A stretch of DNA of 64,000 nucleotides from Flavobacteriales bacterium (GTDB taxonomy: Bacteria > Bacteroidota > Bacteroidia > Flavobacteriales_F > PHOS-HE28): NCBI GenBank assembly GCA_016710015.1, contig JADJLR010000009.1, forward strand, positions 62,001 to 126,000. Direction: 5' to 3'. The translations under genes were made by a program, and so were the position numbers. The stretch's first letter is position 1. Every line of letters begins with the position of its first letter. Under the pieces are notes generated by a model. It was not told the origin of the DNA, did no database searches, and was given only the letters and a program-made list of their open reading frames with translations. Positions 25,036-34,216 of the stretch are shown here, in pieces.

Positions 25036-27681
25036 ATGGCGAAGACCCCTTCCGAAACCCCCTTGATGCAGCAATACAACAGCATCAAGGCGAAATATCC
25101 GGATGCCATTCTGCTGTTTCGGGTGGGCGACTTCTACGAAACCTTCGGACGCGATGCCATCACAGCTTCAGGCGTGCTGGGCATCACCCTCACCAAGCGC
25201 AACAACGGCAGTGCCTCGGAAACGGAGTTGGCCGGTTTTCCACATCATTCATTGGAGACCTACCTGCCCAAATTGGTGCGTGCTGGCTTTCGGGTGGCGA
25301 TCTGCGATCAACTGGAAGACCCGAAGGTGGCCAAGACCATCGTGAAGCGCGGGGTCACCGAAGTGGTCACACCTGGCGTGGCGTACAGCGAGCAGGTCCT
25401 GGACCACCGGGCCAACAACTGGTTGGCTGCCGTATGTGGTCAGCAGGGGCGGTACGGTGTGGCCTTCCTGGATGTCACCACCGGCGAATTCCTGGTGGCA
25501 GAGGACGATGCCGCGGTGATCGATCGGCTCTTGGACCGCCATGCGCCCAGCGAATTGCTTTTGCCCAAAGGCACCAAGGATCCTTGGTTGGCGCTGCTTT
25601 CGGAACAACACCCGGCCTTCCACGTGGACGAATGGGTCTTCACGGATGAATTCGCTCGCGAACTGCTGCTGCGGCAATTCTCCACATCCAGCTTGAAGGG
25701 TTTCGGCATCGAGGATCTGCGTATCGGCCAACGGGCGGCAGGTGCCGTGCTGCACTACTTGGGAGAAACACGCCACGATCGCTTGGCCCACTTGGACCGG
25801 ATCGGTTGGATCCGCAGTGAAGCACACGTGGGCCTGGATCGCTTCACGGTTCGGAACCTGGAATTGGTCGCACCAGTGAACGAAGGGGGGCGAACCCTCT
25901 TCCAAGCCACCGATAGGTGCGTTACGCCAATGGGATCACGACTGCTGAAACGCTGGATCCTGTTCCCGCTGGTGGATCGGTCGGCCATCAACGACCGGCT
26001 GGATCGGGTGGAGACCTTGCTAGGCGACATCGAGTTACGGGAAGTGCTCGGTGAAGAGCTCGGCCGGATCGGCGACCTGGAGCGGCTGGCAGGAAAAGCG
26101 GCAGCAGGCCGGATCAACCCTCGGGAATTGTTGCACCTGCACCACGCATTGGAGGCTAGCGTCCGGTTGCGGAATGAATTTACCAAGCGCTCGGATCGCG
26201 TGAAGAGGGTGGAGGCCATGCACGTCCCGATGGAGCTTTCTGCCCGGATAGCGGCCACCATTGTGCCTGAACCGCCTGCCGACCCCGGTAAGGGAGGCAT
26301 CCTACAGGCCGGAATCAGTTCGGAGTTGGATGAATTGCGTCATGTGAGCAGCCATGCCAAGGAATTGTTGGTGGAAGCACAGCGAAGGGAAAGCGAGCGC
26401 ACCGGGATCACCTCGTTGAAGGTGGGTTTCAACAACGTATTCGGCTACTACCTGGAAGTGCGCAACACGCACAAGGACCGCGTACCACCGGAATGGGTGC
26501 GCAAGCAGACCCTGGTGGGTGCTGAACGGTACATCACCGATGAACTGAAGGCGCTGGAAGAGAAGATCCTCGGTGCCGAGGAGCGTATGATCGCCTTGGA
26601 ATTGGAACACTTCCGGGCCCTGGTGGATGCCGTCGTTCAAGTGGTCGGTGAAGTGCGCACCTTGGCCACCACTCTGGCGGAATGGGATGTGCTACGCTCC
26701 TTCGCGCTTACCGCACAGGCTTGGAACTATTGCCGACCCGTGATCGACGAAAGTGCCGCCTTCGAGATCCAGGAAGGGCGCCATCCGGTGATCGAACAGC
26801 AATTGGCCCATGGCGAGGTGTATGTGGCCAATGACATCCGCCTGGATCCGGTGGAACGGCAGATCCTGGTGATCACGGGACCCAATATGAGTGGTAAATC
26901 GGCCCTGTTGCGACAGACCGCTTTGATCACCCTATTGGCGCAGATCGGGAGCTATGTTCCTGCAAAGGCAGCGAACATCGGGATCGTGGATCGCATGTTC
27001 ACTCGGGTGGGTGCCTCGGACAACCTCTCCACAGGCGAATCCACCTTCATGGTAGAGATGAACGAAACGGCCAGCATCCTGAACAATTTGAGCGACCGCA
27101 GCTTGGTCATCTTGGACGAGATCGGGCGTGGCACCAGTACCTACGATGGGATCTCCATCGCGTGGGCGATCGCTGAATACCTGCACGACGAGCCGGGTCG
27201 TCCCAAAACGCTCTTCGCCACACATTACCACGAGCTGAATGAAATGGCCAACTCCTTCCAGCGGATCCACAACGCGAACGTGGCTGTGCGGGAGGCGGAT
27301 GGCAAGGTCTTGTTCCTGCGCAAATTGATGCCGGGCGGGAGCGATCGCAGTTTCGGGATCCACGTGGCCCAAATGGCGGGTATGCCGGATCGTGTGGTGG
27401 ACCGGGCGAAGCAGGTACTCGTACACTTGGAGGCCAGTCATGCCGAACTCGGAACACCCGATCCGGAAGGGCCGCAAGTGGTACACCGGGCATCCACCGA
27501 GGGCATCGAGCGCGATCTGCAATTGAGCTTCTTCCAACTGGACGATCCTGCGTTGGAGCGCATCCGCAAGGAGCTCACCGAGCTCGACATCGATACCTTG
27601 ACACCCGTGGAAGCCTTGTTCAAGTTGAACGAGATCAAGCGGATGGTGGAGCCTGCCAAAGGAAGGTTGAAGAAGGCGTAG
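25036..27681 (+). CDS. mutS: DNA mismatch repair ATPase MutS
   Basis: An 881-residue MutS, the mismatch-recognition protein. The mismatch-wedge motif GDFYETF is near residue 31. The C-terminal ABC-type ATPase has Walker A GPNMSGKSALLRQ, the signature STFMVEMNE, Walker B LVILDEIGRGTST, and a switch His in ATHYHEL. Length and domain order match MutS1. I set the start at the ATG 25036 (MAKTPSETPLMQQY), just before the conserved N-terminal domain. Confidence 0.97.
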   Translation: MAKTPSETPLMQQYNSIKAKYPDAILLFRVGDFYETFGRDAITASGVLGITLTKRNNGSASETELAGFPHHSLETYLPKLVRAGFRVAICDQLEDPKVAKTIVKRGVTEVVTPGVAYSEQVLDHRANNWLAAVCGQQGRYGVAFLDVTTGEFLVAEDDAAVIDRLLDRHAPSELLLPKGTKDPWLALLSEQHPAFHVDEWVFTDEFARELLLRQFSTSSLKGFGIEDLRIGQRAAGAVLHYLGETRHDRLAHLDRIGWIRSEAHVGLDRFTVRNLELVAPVNEGGRTLFQATDRCVTPMGSRLLKRWILFPLVDRSAINDRLDRVETLLGDIELREVLGEELGRIGDLERLAGKAAAGRINPRELLHLHHALEASVRLRNEFTKRSDRVKRVEAMHVPMELSARIAATIVPEPPADPGKGGILQAGISSELDELRHVSSHAKELLVEAQRRESERTGITSLKVGFNNVFGYYLEVRNTHKDRVPPEWVRKQTLVGAERYITDELKALEEKILGAEERMIALELEHFRALVDAVVQVVGEVRTLATTLAEWDVLRSFALTAQAWNYCRPVIDESAAFEIQEGRHPVIEQQLAHGEVYVANDIRLDPVERQILVITGPNMSGKSALLRQTALITLLAQIGSYVPAKAANIGIVDRMFTRVGASDNLSTGESTFMVEMNETASILNNLSDRSLVILDEIGRGTSTYDGISIAWAIAEYLHDEPGRPKTLFATHYHELNEMANSFQRIHNANVAVREADGKVLFLRKLMPGGSDRSFGIHVAQMAGMPDRVVDRAKQVLVHLEASHAELGTPDPEGPQVVHRASTEGIERDLQLSFFQLDDPALERIRKELTELDIDTLTPVEALFKLNEIKRMVEPAKGRLKKA

Positions 27682-27691
27682 TGATCCCGTG

Positions 27692-27721
27692 TTGCCAACG
27701 ACCGATCTCGTGTTATATTTG
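27692..27721 (+). promoter_or_regulatory. Promoter of the tRNA-Gly gene
   Basis: TTG (27692-27694), 19 bases, then TATATTTG (27714-27721): an exact match to the Bacteroidota -33/-7 consensus. The mature tRNA begins 44 bases further on. Confidence 0.8.
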
Positions 27722-27764
27722 CCGCCTCTAATTCGCCAATGCACGGTTGCAACGGCAGATCATT

Positions 27765-27837
<73 letters not shown>

Positions 27838-27841
27838 CAAA

Positions 27842-27875
27842 ATGCCTCCGCCTTCCTGCGGAGGCATCTTTGTTT
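27842..27875 (+). terminator. Terminator after tRNA-Gly
   Basis: Perfect 10-bp stem ATGCCTCCGC/GCGGAGGCAT with a 6-base loop, followed by CTTTGTTT. Confidence 0.85.
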
Positions 27876-27912
27876 AAGGAGCTGGCTGAATATCGGGCCG
27901 GTCGGAATTGAA

Positions 27913-27997
27913 GCCCGGGTGGTGAAATGGTAGACACGAGGGACTTAAAATCCCTTGGTCCGTAAGGGCTGTGCGGGTTCAAGTCCCGCCCCGGGCA
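27913..27997 (+). tRNA. tRNA-Leu (TAA)
   Basis: An 85-base class II tRNA with a long variable arm. Acceptor GCCCGGG/CCCGGGC, anticodon loop CTTAAAA giving anticodon TAA, and discriminator A, as expected for leucine. CCA is not encoded. Confidence 0.96.
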
Positions 27998-28028
27998 CCC
28001 TCTCGAACTTGGCCTAGGCAAGGTTCCC

Positions 28029-28892
28029 ATGCCGCAGCTTCCGAACATTCCAACAGGACGCACCCGCTTGGCACCCACTCCGAGCGGTTATCTCCATGTG
28101 GGGAATGCCTTTAATTTCCTGTTGACCGAGCGACTTGCACGATCGAGCGGCAGCCGACTGTTGCTGCGGATAGACGACTTGGATCAGGAACGCGTGCGCC
28201 CGGAATACATCGAGGACATTTTCCGCTCTTTGGAATGGTTGGGGATCACTTGGGACGAGGGCCCATCTGGGCCGGACGATTTCCAGCGCAACTGGAGCCA
28301 ACGACTTCGGCTGGAAAAGTACCGTGCGCTAGCTGCCCGGTTGCGCTCTGCTGGACATACCTATGCCTGCGTGTGTTCAAGGGCCCAGTTGGAGGCACTT
28401 CGAAGCACCGGCGAGGAGCACGCATGCAGGAACGGGCCGGTTGTTATGGGGCGGGTCGCGTCAGTGCGTCTGCGGATCCCGGATCCGTGTCCGGTCCGGA
28501 TCATGGAGTTGAGTGGCGCACAAACGGTGGATCTGCACCACGAAATGCCCGATCCGGTGATGGAACAACGGGGTACCGGACGACCGGCCTACCAGCTCAC
28601 TTCGCTCTGTGATGATGTGGCGTACGGGGTCACCTTTCTGGTCCGTGGTCGAGATCTGTGGCCTTCCACAGTGTGTCAGATCCATGTGGCGCAATGCCTT
28701 GGCCTGCGATCGTTCACAGCGATCCGCACCCTACACCATCCGCTGGTCATGGACGCAGAGGGTGCGAAATTGTCCAAATCGACCGGAGTTACTTCCTTGG
28801 TGACTCTGCGTGGGTCTGGGTTCGGACCGGACGGCTTGCGAAGGTCGGTGGACCGGTTCATCGAGACCGGCGTGTTGGAGGTCAGTCCTTGA
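28029..28892 (+). CDS. gluQ: Glutamyl-queuosine tRNA(Asp) synthetase-like protein
   Basis: A 287-residue truncated class I glutamyl-tRNA synthetase. It has the N-terminal signature RLAPTPSGYLHVGN (HIGH variant HVGN), RIDDLDQERV, and the KLSKS variant of KMSKS, but no anticodon-binding domain. Family members attach glutamate to queuosine at the wobble position of tRNA-Asp. Zinc ligands of the CxC type are present (CVCSRAQLEAL). The last 11 bases overlap the stop of the convergent Fic-like gene, and a small TCCTTG/CAAGGA hairpin covers both stops. Confidence 0.85.
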   Translation: MPQLPNIPTGRTRLAPTPSGYLHVGNAFNFLLTERLARSSGSRLLLRIDDLDQERVRPEYIEDIFRSLEWLGITWDEGPSGPDDFQRNWSQRLRLEKYRALAARLRSAGHTYACVCSRAQLEALRSTGEEHACRNGPVVMGRVASVRLRIPDPCPVRIMELSGAQTVDLHHEMPDPVMEQRGTGRPAYQLTSLCDDVAYGVTFLVRGRDLWPSTVCQIHVAQCLGLRSFTAIRTLHHPLVMDAEGAKLSKSTGVTSLVTLRGSGFGPDGLRRSVDRFIETGVLEVSP

Positions 28893-29988
28893 AAGCAAGG
28901 AGGGAAGATCGATCCACCTGTAGACCAATGGGGTCTTTGACCAGCAAGCCCGTCTGGCTGAGCGCATCGACATCCCTTCTCAAGGTCTTTTCTGAAACAC
29001 CGGAGTAGAGCGCAGCAAGTGCGGGTGTCAGGGAAGGGAGTTTGGCCAGCGGGACGGATGCACCATACTCGCCGAGATCCAGCAGCACTTGCCGTTGGCG
29101 CCGGGTGGGAGCATCATTCGCTTCGTTGAACAAGGTGAAGAGTTGGGCTCGCCATTGGCCGTTCACCTGAAGGAGCCGGACCCGTTGATGGAGCGTATCC
29201 ATGGCCGTTGCTAGACCCTGTAGGCCGAATAGGAGGAACGGAATGGGGTCCGCATTCCCGGACTTGCATTCCTCCGCAATGCATTGGTATGTACTGTGGG
29301 CAGCTTGGATGTGTACCGCGAGCAAGTGAGCGATCACTTGTGAAACCCCTGCAGCGGCTAGGATCTCGCGTCCGATGGAGCCGCTCGTTCGGGCTTGTCC
29401 AGTCTCGAACGGTTGGATCCACTGCACATACAATTCAGCGAGCAAGAGGCGGATCACCGCATATCCTGTGGCCTCCACGTCGGACGAGGTGCGCAATTCG
29501 GTTCCGTTGAGCCAATCGCACAATTCCTCCATGAAAAGCCCGATCATCTCGGACGGAACGTCCTTCAGGTCGGCGGTCCGCCAGCCGCTACCGTTACTCG
29601 GACCCACGATGGACCTGTGGATCTCTTGGATCCGGTCCGTGGTCAGCACCGCCCCGGTAGATCCCTCCGGGAATGGTGCCAACCATGCTTTGATCAGGTG
29701 TTGCACTTCTTGCTGGGTCGGGTCCTGAACAGCCTTCGGATCACCGGCGAAGTGAGGTTGCATGGTCTCGTTGGAGATCAGTATTCCATCTTGAGCGAAG
29801 CGTGATCGAACCGCATTCAAGCAGAGCTCCCGTTCGATCGATCGGGCTTCCGAAACGGTGAGCGGAATACCACGGAGCAACTTTTCTTGTGCTGCGACCC
29901 TTCCCAAAATTGTCCATAGTTCCGGAACCGCTTTGGTAAGGTCCGTGTGGAACTTCAACCATGAAATGGTCTTTCGATAGGTCTCCAT
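28882..29988 (-). CDS. Fic-like domain protein with degenerate active site
   Basis: A 368-residue protein with the Fic fold layout and a C-terminal winged helix (TLRRDVDALSQTGLL). The Fic motif HPFxxGNGRxxR appears as QPFETGQARTSG: the catalytic His is Gln and the Asn-Gly pair after Gly is changed to Gln-Ala. An AMP-transfer reaction by the usual mechanism is therefore unlikely. The N-terminal inhibitory helix motif (S/T)xxxE(G/N) is also not clear (SRFAQDGI). It may act as a DNA-binding or protein-binding pseudoenzyme. It converges on gluQ. The ATG 29988 gives almost no leader relative to the candidate -7 element at 29996-30003. Confidence 0.7.
   Translation of the reverse strand: METYRKTISWLKFHTDLTKAVPELWTILGRVAAQEKLLRGIPLTVSEARSIERELCLNAVRSRFAQDGILISNETMQPHFAGDPKAVQDPTQQEVQHLIKAWLAPFPEGSTGAVLTTDRIQEIHRSIVGPSNGSGWRTADLKDVPSEMIGLFMEELCDWLNGTELRTSSDVEATGYAVIRLLLAELYVQWIQPFETGQARTSGSIGREILAAAGVSQVIAHLLAVHIQAAHSTYQCIAEECKSGNADPIPFLLFGLQGLATAMDTLHQRVRLLQVNGQWRAQLFTLFNEANDAPTRRQRQVLLDLGEYGASVPLAKLPSLTPALAALYSGVSEKTLRRDVDALSQTGLLVKDPIGLQVDRSSLLAFKD
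28886..28901. terminator. Small hairpin over two convergent stop codons
   Basis: TCCTTG/CAAGGA with an AAAG loop spans the stops of gluQ and the Fic-like gene. It lacks a T run; terminator function is uncertain. Confidence 0.35.
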
Positions 29989-29995
29989 AGGTGTC

Positions 29996-30003
29996 CAAAG
30001 ATA
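29996..30003 (-). promoter_or_regulatory. -7 element of the Fic-like gene
   Basis: Reads TATCTTTG on the minus strand (consensus TAnnTTTG), 8 bases before the ATG at 29988. The nearest TTG upstream is at 23 bases, longer than usual. The A+T-rich gap 29989-30139 holds nothing else I can name. Confidence 0.4.
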
Positions 30004-30139
30004 TGGGACATGTAAAGTGTTGATAACAAGTATGATAATGTTAATATCAACAGAAATAGGTCAATCAAAATGTCCAATTAAATGGGAAGCAGAATAGGCT
30101 GTTCATTCGAGAGCGATCGGTTCCGAAGTCCAGGTGCCT

Positions 30140-30772
30140 TTAGGCCCCGCCCGCGATCAAGGCGATCAGCGTGATCAAGGCAGCGAGGGAGCCGAGGATC
30201 AGGGCGGAGATCGCGAATCCCTTTCCGGACCATTCGTTCATTCGACCGCGCTTCACGGCGATGGCGGCCAGGACCAAGGTCAGCACCACTGCGATCACCA
30301 GAACGAGGTTGCTGGTTCCCCAAATGCCATAGGCCACGGTGCCGAGTGCTGCGGTGAAGGCCGGAACGGCCCATGGGTTCCATCTGGCGGTGGGAGGCTC
30401 AGGTGGGTCGTCTGCTGCTGATCGGCTAGTTTTCGCGGTACTCACTTCGCTCGACTCGTGTGAAGCGGTCTTATTCGTGGTAACGAACAGGATCGGGTTC
30501 TTCACGTCCCTCGAAATGGCGGTGATCGGCTCCACGTTCTTTTCGGTTGCTGTAAAGGCGAGTGGGGTGGGTGTGATCGGTTGTCGGGCATTCGATCCGG
30601 GCGGTTCCACGTCGGTCCTCCATCCAAGATCCACGTGCCAGCCGGGCCGATGCATGCGTTTTTGAAAGGCACCATCACCGATCCGTTGACTTCCGGAACA
30701 GCCGCAGATCGAAATGGCGATCAATGCTGCAAGGAGCTTCTGATTCCCGAATGGTGGAGGGGGTTTGCGCAT
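30140..30772 (-). CDS. Lipoprotein with C-terminal membrane helices
   Basis: A 210-residue protein with a lipoprotein signal (LIAISICGC, lipidated Cys near residue 25). The segment FQKRMHRPGWHVDLGWR resembles a short motif I recall near the N-terminus of small Flavobacteriales lipoproteins. After a low-complexity linker come three predicted membrane helices (FTAALGTVAYGIWG, LVLVIAVVLTLVLAAIAV, ISALILGSLAALITLIAL). Function unknown. It lies 35 bases after adenine deaminase in the same direction. Confidence 0.6.
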   Translation of the reverse strand: MRKPPPPFGNQKLLAALIAISICGCSGSQRIGDGAFQKRMHRPGWHVDLGWRTDVEPPGSNARQPITPTPLAFTATEKNVEPITAISRDVKNPILFVTTNKTASHESSEVSTAKTSRSAADDPPEPPTARWNPWAVPAFTAALGTVAYGIWGTSNLVLVIAVVLTLVLAAIAVKRGRMNEWSGKGFAISALILGSLAALITLIALIAGGA

Positions 30773-30807
30773 CGCGCCGATGAAGGTAGGGCTTGGGCCG
30801 AACAGGA

Positions 30808-32433
30808 TCAGGCTCGGGTCAAGAACTGGAAAGCATCCCCATCGAAAAGGCCCAAGTCACTCATTTTCAGGTGGGGGATCACCAATAGGGCCATGAAGGA
30901 AAGCGTCATGTAGGGGGCGCTCATGCTGCAGCCGAGGTTCTTTGCAGCACGGTCCAAAGCGCCGTAATCCTCGGCCACGGAGTACGCGTCGGCATCACTC
31001 ATGATCCCAGCCACTGGGAGTGGTAGACCTGTTCGATGATCGCCGTGGGCCAAACTGATCCCTCCGCGTTGTTCAACGATCATATTCACCGCCGCACAGA
31101 GATCTTCATCATTGGTTCCGACCGCAACGATGTTGTGACTGTCGTGGGCCACACAGCTGGCAATGGCACCCTGTTTCAGTCCGAGGTTGGTGATCCAGCC
31201 GACTGCGACGGGTGCATCAGCGTACCGGTTCACTACAGCGATCTTCAGGAGTCCACGGGCTGGGTCGGCTACGTGTTCGCCATCCTTCACCGAGGGGGAC
31301 AGACGCAACTTCCCGGTGATCAACTGCCCGTCGTAGGGTTCGATCACCCACAGGTCCTCTCCAGTAGCAGGGGAATGGAAGTCACTTGGCTTCTTTGGAC
31401 TGCAATTGAATTGGTTGGGTGTGGTGGCCGATACCCGTTCGATGAGGCTTCGGCCGTTCTCGGCCACCAGCCGACCTGCGATGTACGTCCGCTCCACTTG
31501 GAATTCCACCAGATCCTGAACGACGACGAGATCCGCTGGATCACCGACCCGCAGTTGACCAACGGGCAATTTGTAATGATCGATGGGATTGAGACAAGCG
31601 GCCTGCAGCACCTTGAAGACATCGATGCCTGCGGCCACGGCACGGGCACAGACCGTGTTGATGTGTCCAGCCACCAAGGCATCGGGGTGCTTGTCGTCAC
31701 TACAGAGCATCATGCGCCGCCAGTGCGTATGCAGGAGGGGATGGAGCGCCTCGAAATTCTTGGCCGCGCTGCCTTCGCGGATCTGTACCCACATGCCGAA
31801 GTCGAGCTTGTCCTTGGCTTCTTCGACCGTGAAGCACTCGTGGTCCGTGCTCATTCCAGCCTTGATGTACCGTTCGGCCTGTTCGCCTCGCAGACCGGGG
31901 GCGTGCCCATCCACAGGCTTTCCGAGACGTTGGGCGTGGGAGATCTTCTGCAACACCTCGGTGTCGCCATTCAGCACCCCGGGGAAGTTCATCATTTCAC
32001 TGAGGTAGAGTACTTCGGGGCGTTCCAGCAATCGGCCGACGGCTTCAGCATCGATGGAAGCGCCTGCTGTTTCGAAGGCGGTGGCGGGTACGCAACTGGG
32101 TGCACCAAAGAAGAAATGGAAGGGAACCTGCTTTCCATTGGCGATCATGTACTCCACACCGTCCACACCGAGCACGTTGGCGATCTCGTGCGGATCGCTA
32201 ATGGTCGCCACCGTTCCATGGGTCACGGCGAGGCGTGCGAACTCGCTGGGGATCAGCATGGAACTCTCCACGTGGACGTGCGCGTCGATGAAGCCGGGCA
32301 TCAGGTAGCCGGAAACTGGCTCTGGCTGGTCCTCGATCCCTACGATCCTGCCTTGCTCTATCCGCAGACGAACGGGGCGGATCCGCCGAGCGGGGATGTC
32401 TATGAGGTTACCGGTGAGTTCGATCGTTCCCAT
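30808..32433 (-). CDS. ade: Adenine deaminase
   Basis: A 541-residue amidohydrolase that deaminates adenine to hypoxanthine in purine salvage. The metal-site motifs HVHVESS and SDPHEIANVLG are present, followed by DGHAPGL and CSDDKHPD. Length and motif order match the Ade family rather than allantoinase or cytosine deaminase. It is divergent from the META-domain gene; no Bacteroidota -7 element was seen for it. Confidence 0.95.
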   Translation of the reverse strand: MGTIELTGNLIDIPARRIRPVRLRIEQGRIVGIEDQPEPVSGYLMPGFIDAHVHVESSMLIPSEFARLAVTHGTVATISDPHEIANVLGVDGVEYMIANGKQVPFHFFFGAPSCVPATAFETAGASIDAEAVGRLLERPEVLYLSEMMNFPGVLNGDTEVLQKISHAQRLGKPVDGHAPGLRGEQAERYIKAGMSTDHECFTVEEAKDKLDFGMWVQIREGSAAKNFEALHPLLHTHWRRMMLCSDDKHPDALVAGHINTVCARAVAAGIDVFKVLQAACLNPIDHYKLPVGQLRVGDPADLVVVQDLVEFQVERTYIAGRLVAENGRSLIERVSATTPNQFNCSPKKPSDFHSPATGEDLWVIEPYDGQLITGKLRLSPSVKDGEHVADPARGLLKIAVVNRYADAPVAVGWITNLGLKQGAIASCVAHDSHNIVAVGTNDEDLCAAVNMIVEQRGGISLAHGDHRTGLPLPVAGIMSDADAYSVAEDYGALDRAAKNLGCSMSAPYMTLSFMALLVIPHLKMSDLGLFDGDAFQFLTRA

Positions 32434-32599
32434 GTGGGCGAAGGTCGCACCTAGCGGCTATTGACGCTACGTTTCAGAAGTGAGAGGTCCAAAGCAATGT
32501 CGGATTCCTTCCATCACGGACCCAACCATTGGCCCTAAAGGAGAACGCAAGCGTGAGCAATGACAGCTAATTTCCGTCCCAACCTGCACGCTACATTCC

Positions 32600-33022
32600 A
32601 TGATGAAGCGATCCGTGATCACCCTATCTTCCCTCATCGTGACGTACGCTCTGTTGGGAAGTGTTGTATTCACTGGTGTTTCGTTAAGTAGCAAATTGCT
32701 TGGACGGTGGCGTGTGGTGAAGGTCTTCGAGGCGGACATCAGCCGGGTGTTCCCGCCAATGACGATCGATCTGGATCGGTCCGGTCGAGTGACCGGACGT
32801 TCACATTGCGGGGTCTTCATCGGTAGTTGGTCCTCGGTCAACAACCAAGTGCGTTTCCAAGGCATGGTGCCTTCTGGCTGCAATTGCGGTGAATTCCGCA
32901 ATGTGGAGCGGCGTTTCATACAGGCCATGGGTTCGACCCAAGGAACGCGGATGGAGAAGGAGGGGTTGATCCTGATGGACCACGGAAAGCCAGTAGCCTT
33001 ATTAGTACCCCAGAGGACCTAG
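32600..33022 (+). CDS. META-domain protein (HslJ-like)
   Basis: A 140-residue protein with an N-terminal hydrophobic segment (LSSLIVTYALLGSVVF) and a META domain. LLGRWRVVKVFEADIS, then IDLDRSGRVTGRSHCGVFIGSW, fit the family pattern of small exported stress-linked domains. ATG codons at 32600 and 32603 are both usable. It converges on dnaJ with a 16-base gap and no hairpin. Confidence 0.7.
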   Translation: MMKRSVITLSSLIVTYALLGSVVFTGVSLSSKLLGRWRVVKVFEADISRVFPPMTIDLDRSGRVTGRSHCGVFIGSWSSVNNQVRFQGMVPSGCNCGEFRNVERRFIQAMGSTQGTRMEKEGLILMDHGKPVALLVPQRT

Positions 33023-33038
33023 TGGTTACTACACTGGA

Positions 33039-34166
33039 TCAGTTCCCGAACATTTCCTTCACCCGCTCGAAGAAGCCCTTGTCCTTCGCGGTGGGTTTGG
33101 GTTGGAAGCTGGCGCTGTCGCGCAACTCCTCCAATACGGCCTTCTCCTCCTTGCTCAGGTTGGTAGGTGTCCAAACGGCAACGTGAACGAACAGGTCGCC
33201 ATGCCCATGGTGGTTCACGCTGGGAAGTCCCTTGCCCTTGAGCCGAAGGACGTGATTGCTTTGGGTCCCGGCCTCCACCTTCACCTTGGCCTTCCCGCTA
33301 ACGATCGGCACTTCGACACTGGCTCCAAGGGCTGCATCGACCATGCTGATGAAGACCTCGTGATGCAGATTCCGGCCATCGCGGCGCAGGGAGGGGTGCA
33401 TTTCCTCCTCGATCACAACGAGCAGGTCGCCAGGGATACCACCGGCTGGCGCTTCGTTGCCCATGCCGCTGATATTCAACTGCATCCCTTCTTCCACACC
33501 GGCCGGGATCTGGATCGGCACAACGACCTCCTCGCGGATCAGGCCATGTTCATCACTTCCGGGAGCTCGTTTGGTCACGGATCGACCGATACCTCCGCAT
33601 GCCGGACAGGTGGTCACGGTCTGCATTTGGCCTAGGAAAGTGTTCTGGACGCGGCGTACTTGGCCATTGCCCCCACATGTGGAGCAGGTGCCGTATTCGC
33701 TGCCTTTCGCCCGTACCAACTTGGTCACTTTGATCTTCTTCTCCGCGCCGTTGGCCACATCCTCCAAACTCATCTTGAGCCGTACCCGCAAGTTGCTGCC
33801 TTTCACGGTGCGGCCTCCACGCTGTTGTCCGAAGCCGCCGAAACCTCCGCCTCCGAATCCCCCGCCGAAGATGTCGCCGAACTGGGAGAAGATGTCCTCC
33901 ATGTTCATGCCGCCTCCTTGGAAGCCACCGCCACCAAAGCCACCGGGCGCGTTGTGTCCAAATCGGTCGAATTTGGCGCGCTTGTCCGGATCGCTCAGGA
34001 TCTCGTACGCACCGGCCCCCTCCTTGAATTTCTCCTCGGCCGCATGGTCGCCCGGGTTCTTGTCGGGGTGGAATTTGATCGCGAGTTTGCGATAGGCCTT
34101 CTTGATGTCTTCCGCACTTGCGCTACGGGCTACACCAAGGACTTCATACGGGTCTCGTTTGCTCAT
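33039..34166 (-). CDS. dnaJ: Chaperone DnaJ with a reduced zinc finger
   Basis: A 375-residue J-domain cochaperone that delivers substrates to DnaK. It has a J domain with HPDKN, a Gly/Phe-rich region about residues 70-115, a zinc region, and the C-terminal substrate domains. Only two CxxCxGxG motifs exist (CSTCGGNG and CPACGGIG), in the positions of motifs 2 and 3. The places of motifs 1 and 4 read LVRAKGSEYG and KRAPGSDEHG, without Cys. So one of the two zinc sites is lost. It follows grpE by about 50 bases on the same strand. Confidence 0.93.
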   Translation of the reverse strand: MSKRDPYEVLGVARSASAEDIKKAYRKLAIKFHPDKNPGDHAAEEKFKEGAGAYEILSDPDKRAKFDRFGHNAPGGFGGGGFQGGGMNMEDIFSQFGDIFGGGFGGGGFGGFGQQRGGRTVKGSNLRVRLKMSLEDVANGAEKKIKVTKLVRAKGSEYGTCSTCGGNGQVRRVQNTFLGQMQTVTTCPACGGIGRSVTKRAPGSDEHGLIREEVVVPIQIPAGVEEGMQLNISGMGNEAPAGGIPGDLLVVIEEEMHPSLRRDGRNLHHEVFISMVDAALGASVEVPIVSGKAKVKVEAGTQSNHVLRLKGKGLPSVNHHGHGDLFVHVAVWTPTNLSKEEKAVLEELRDSASFQPKPTAKDKGFFERVKEMFGN

Positions 34167-34216
34167 CGGCTCGGACTACTGTTCGCTGGCGTACATGGGC
34201 GATGCACATGCTGCCC

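Noticed and set aside
31036..32454. A 472-residue open frame antisense to adenine deaminase
   Set aside because: Explained by codon bias of ade; no domain or start context.
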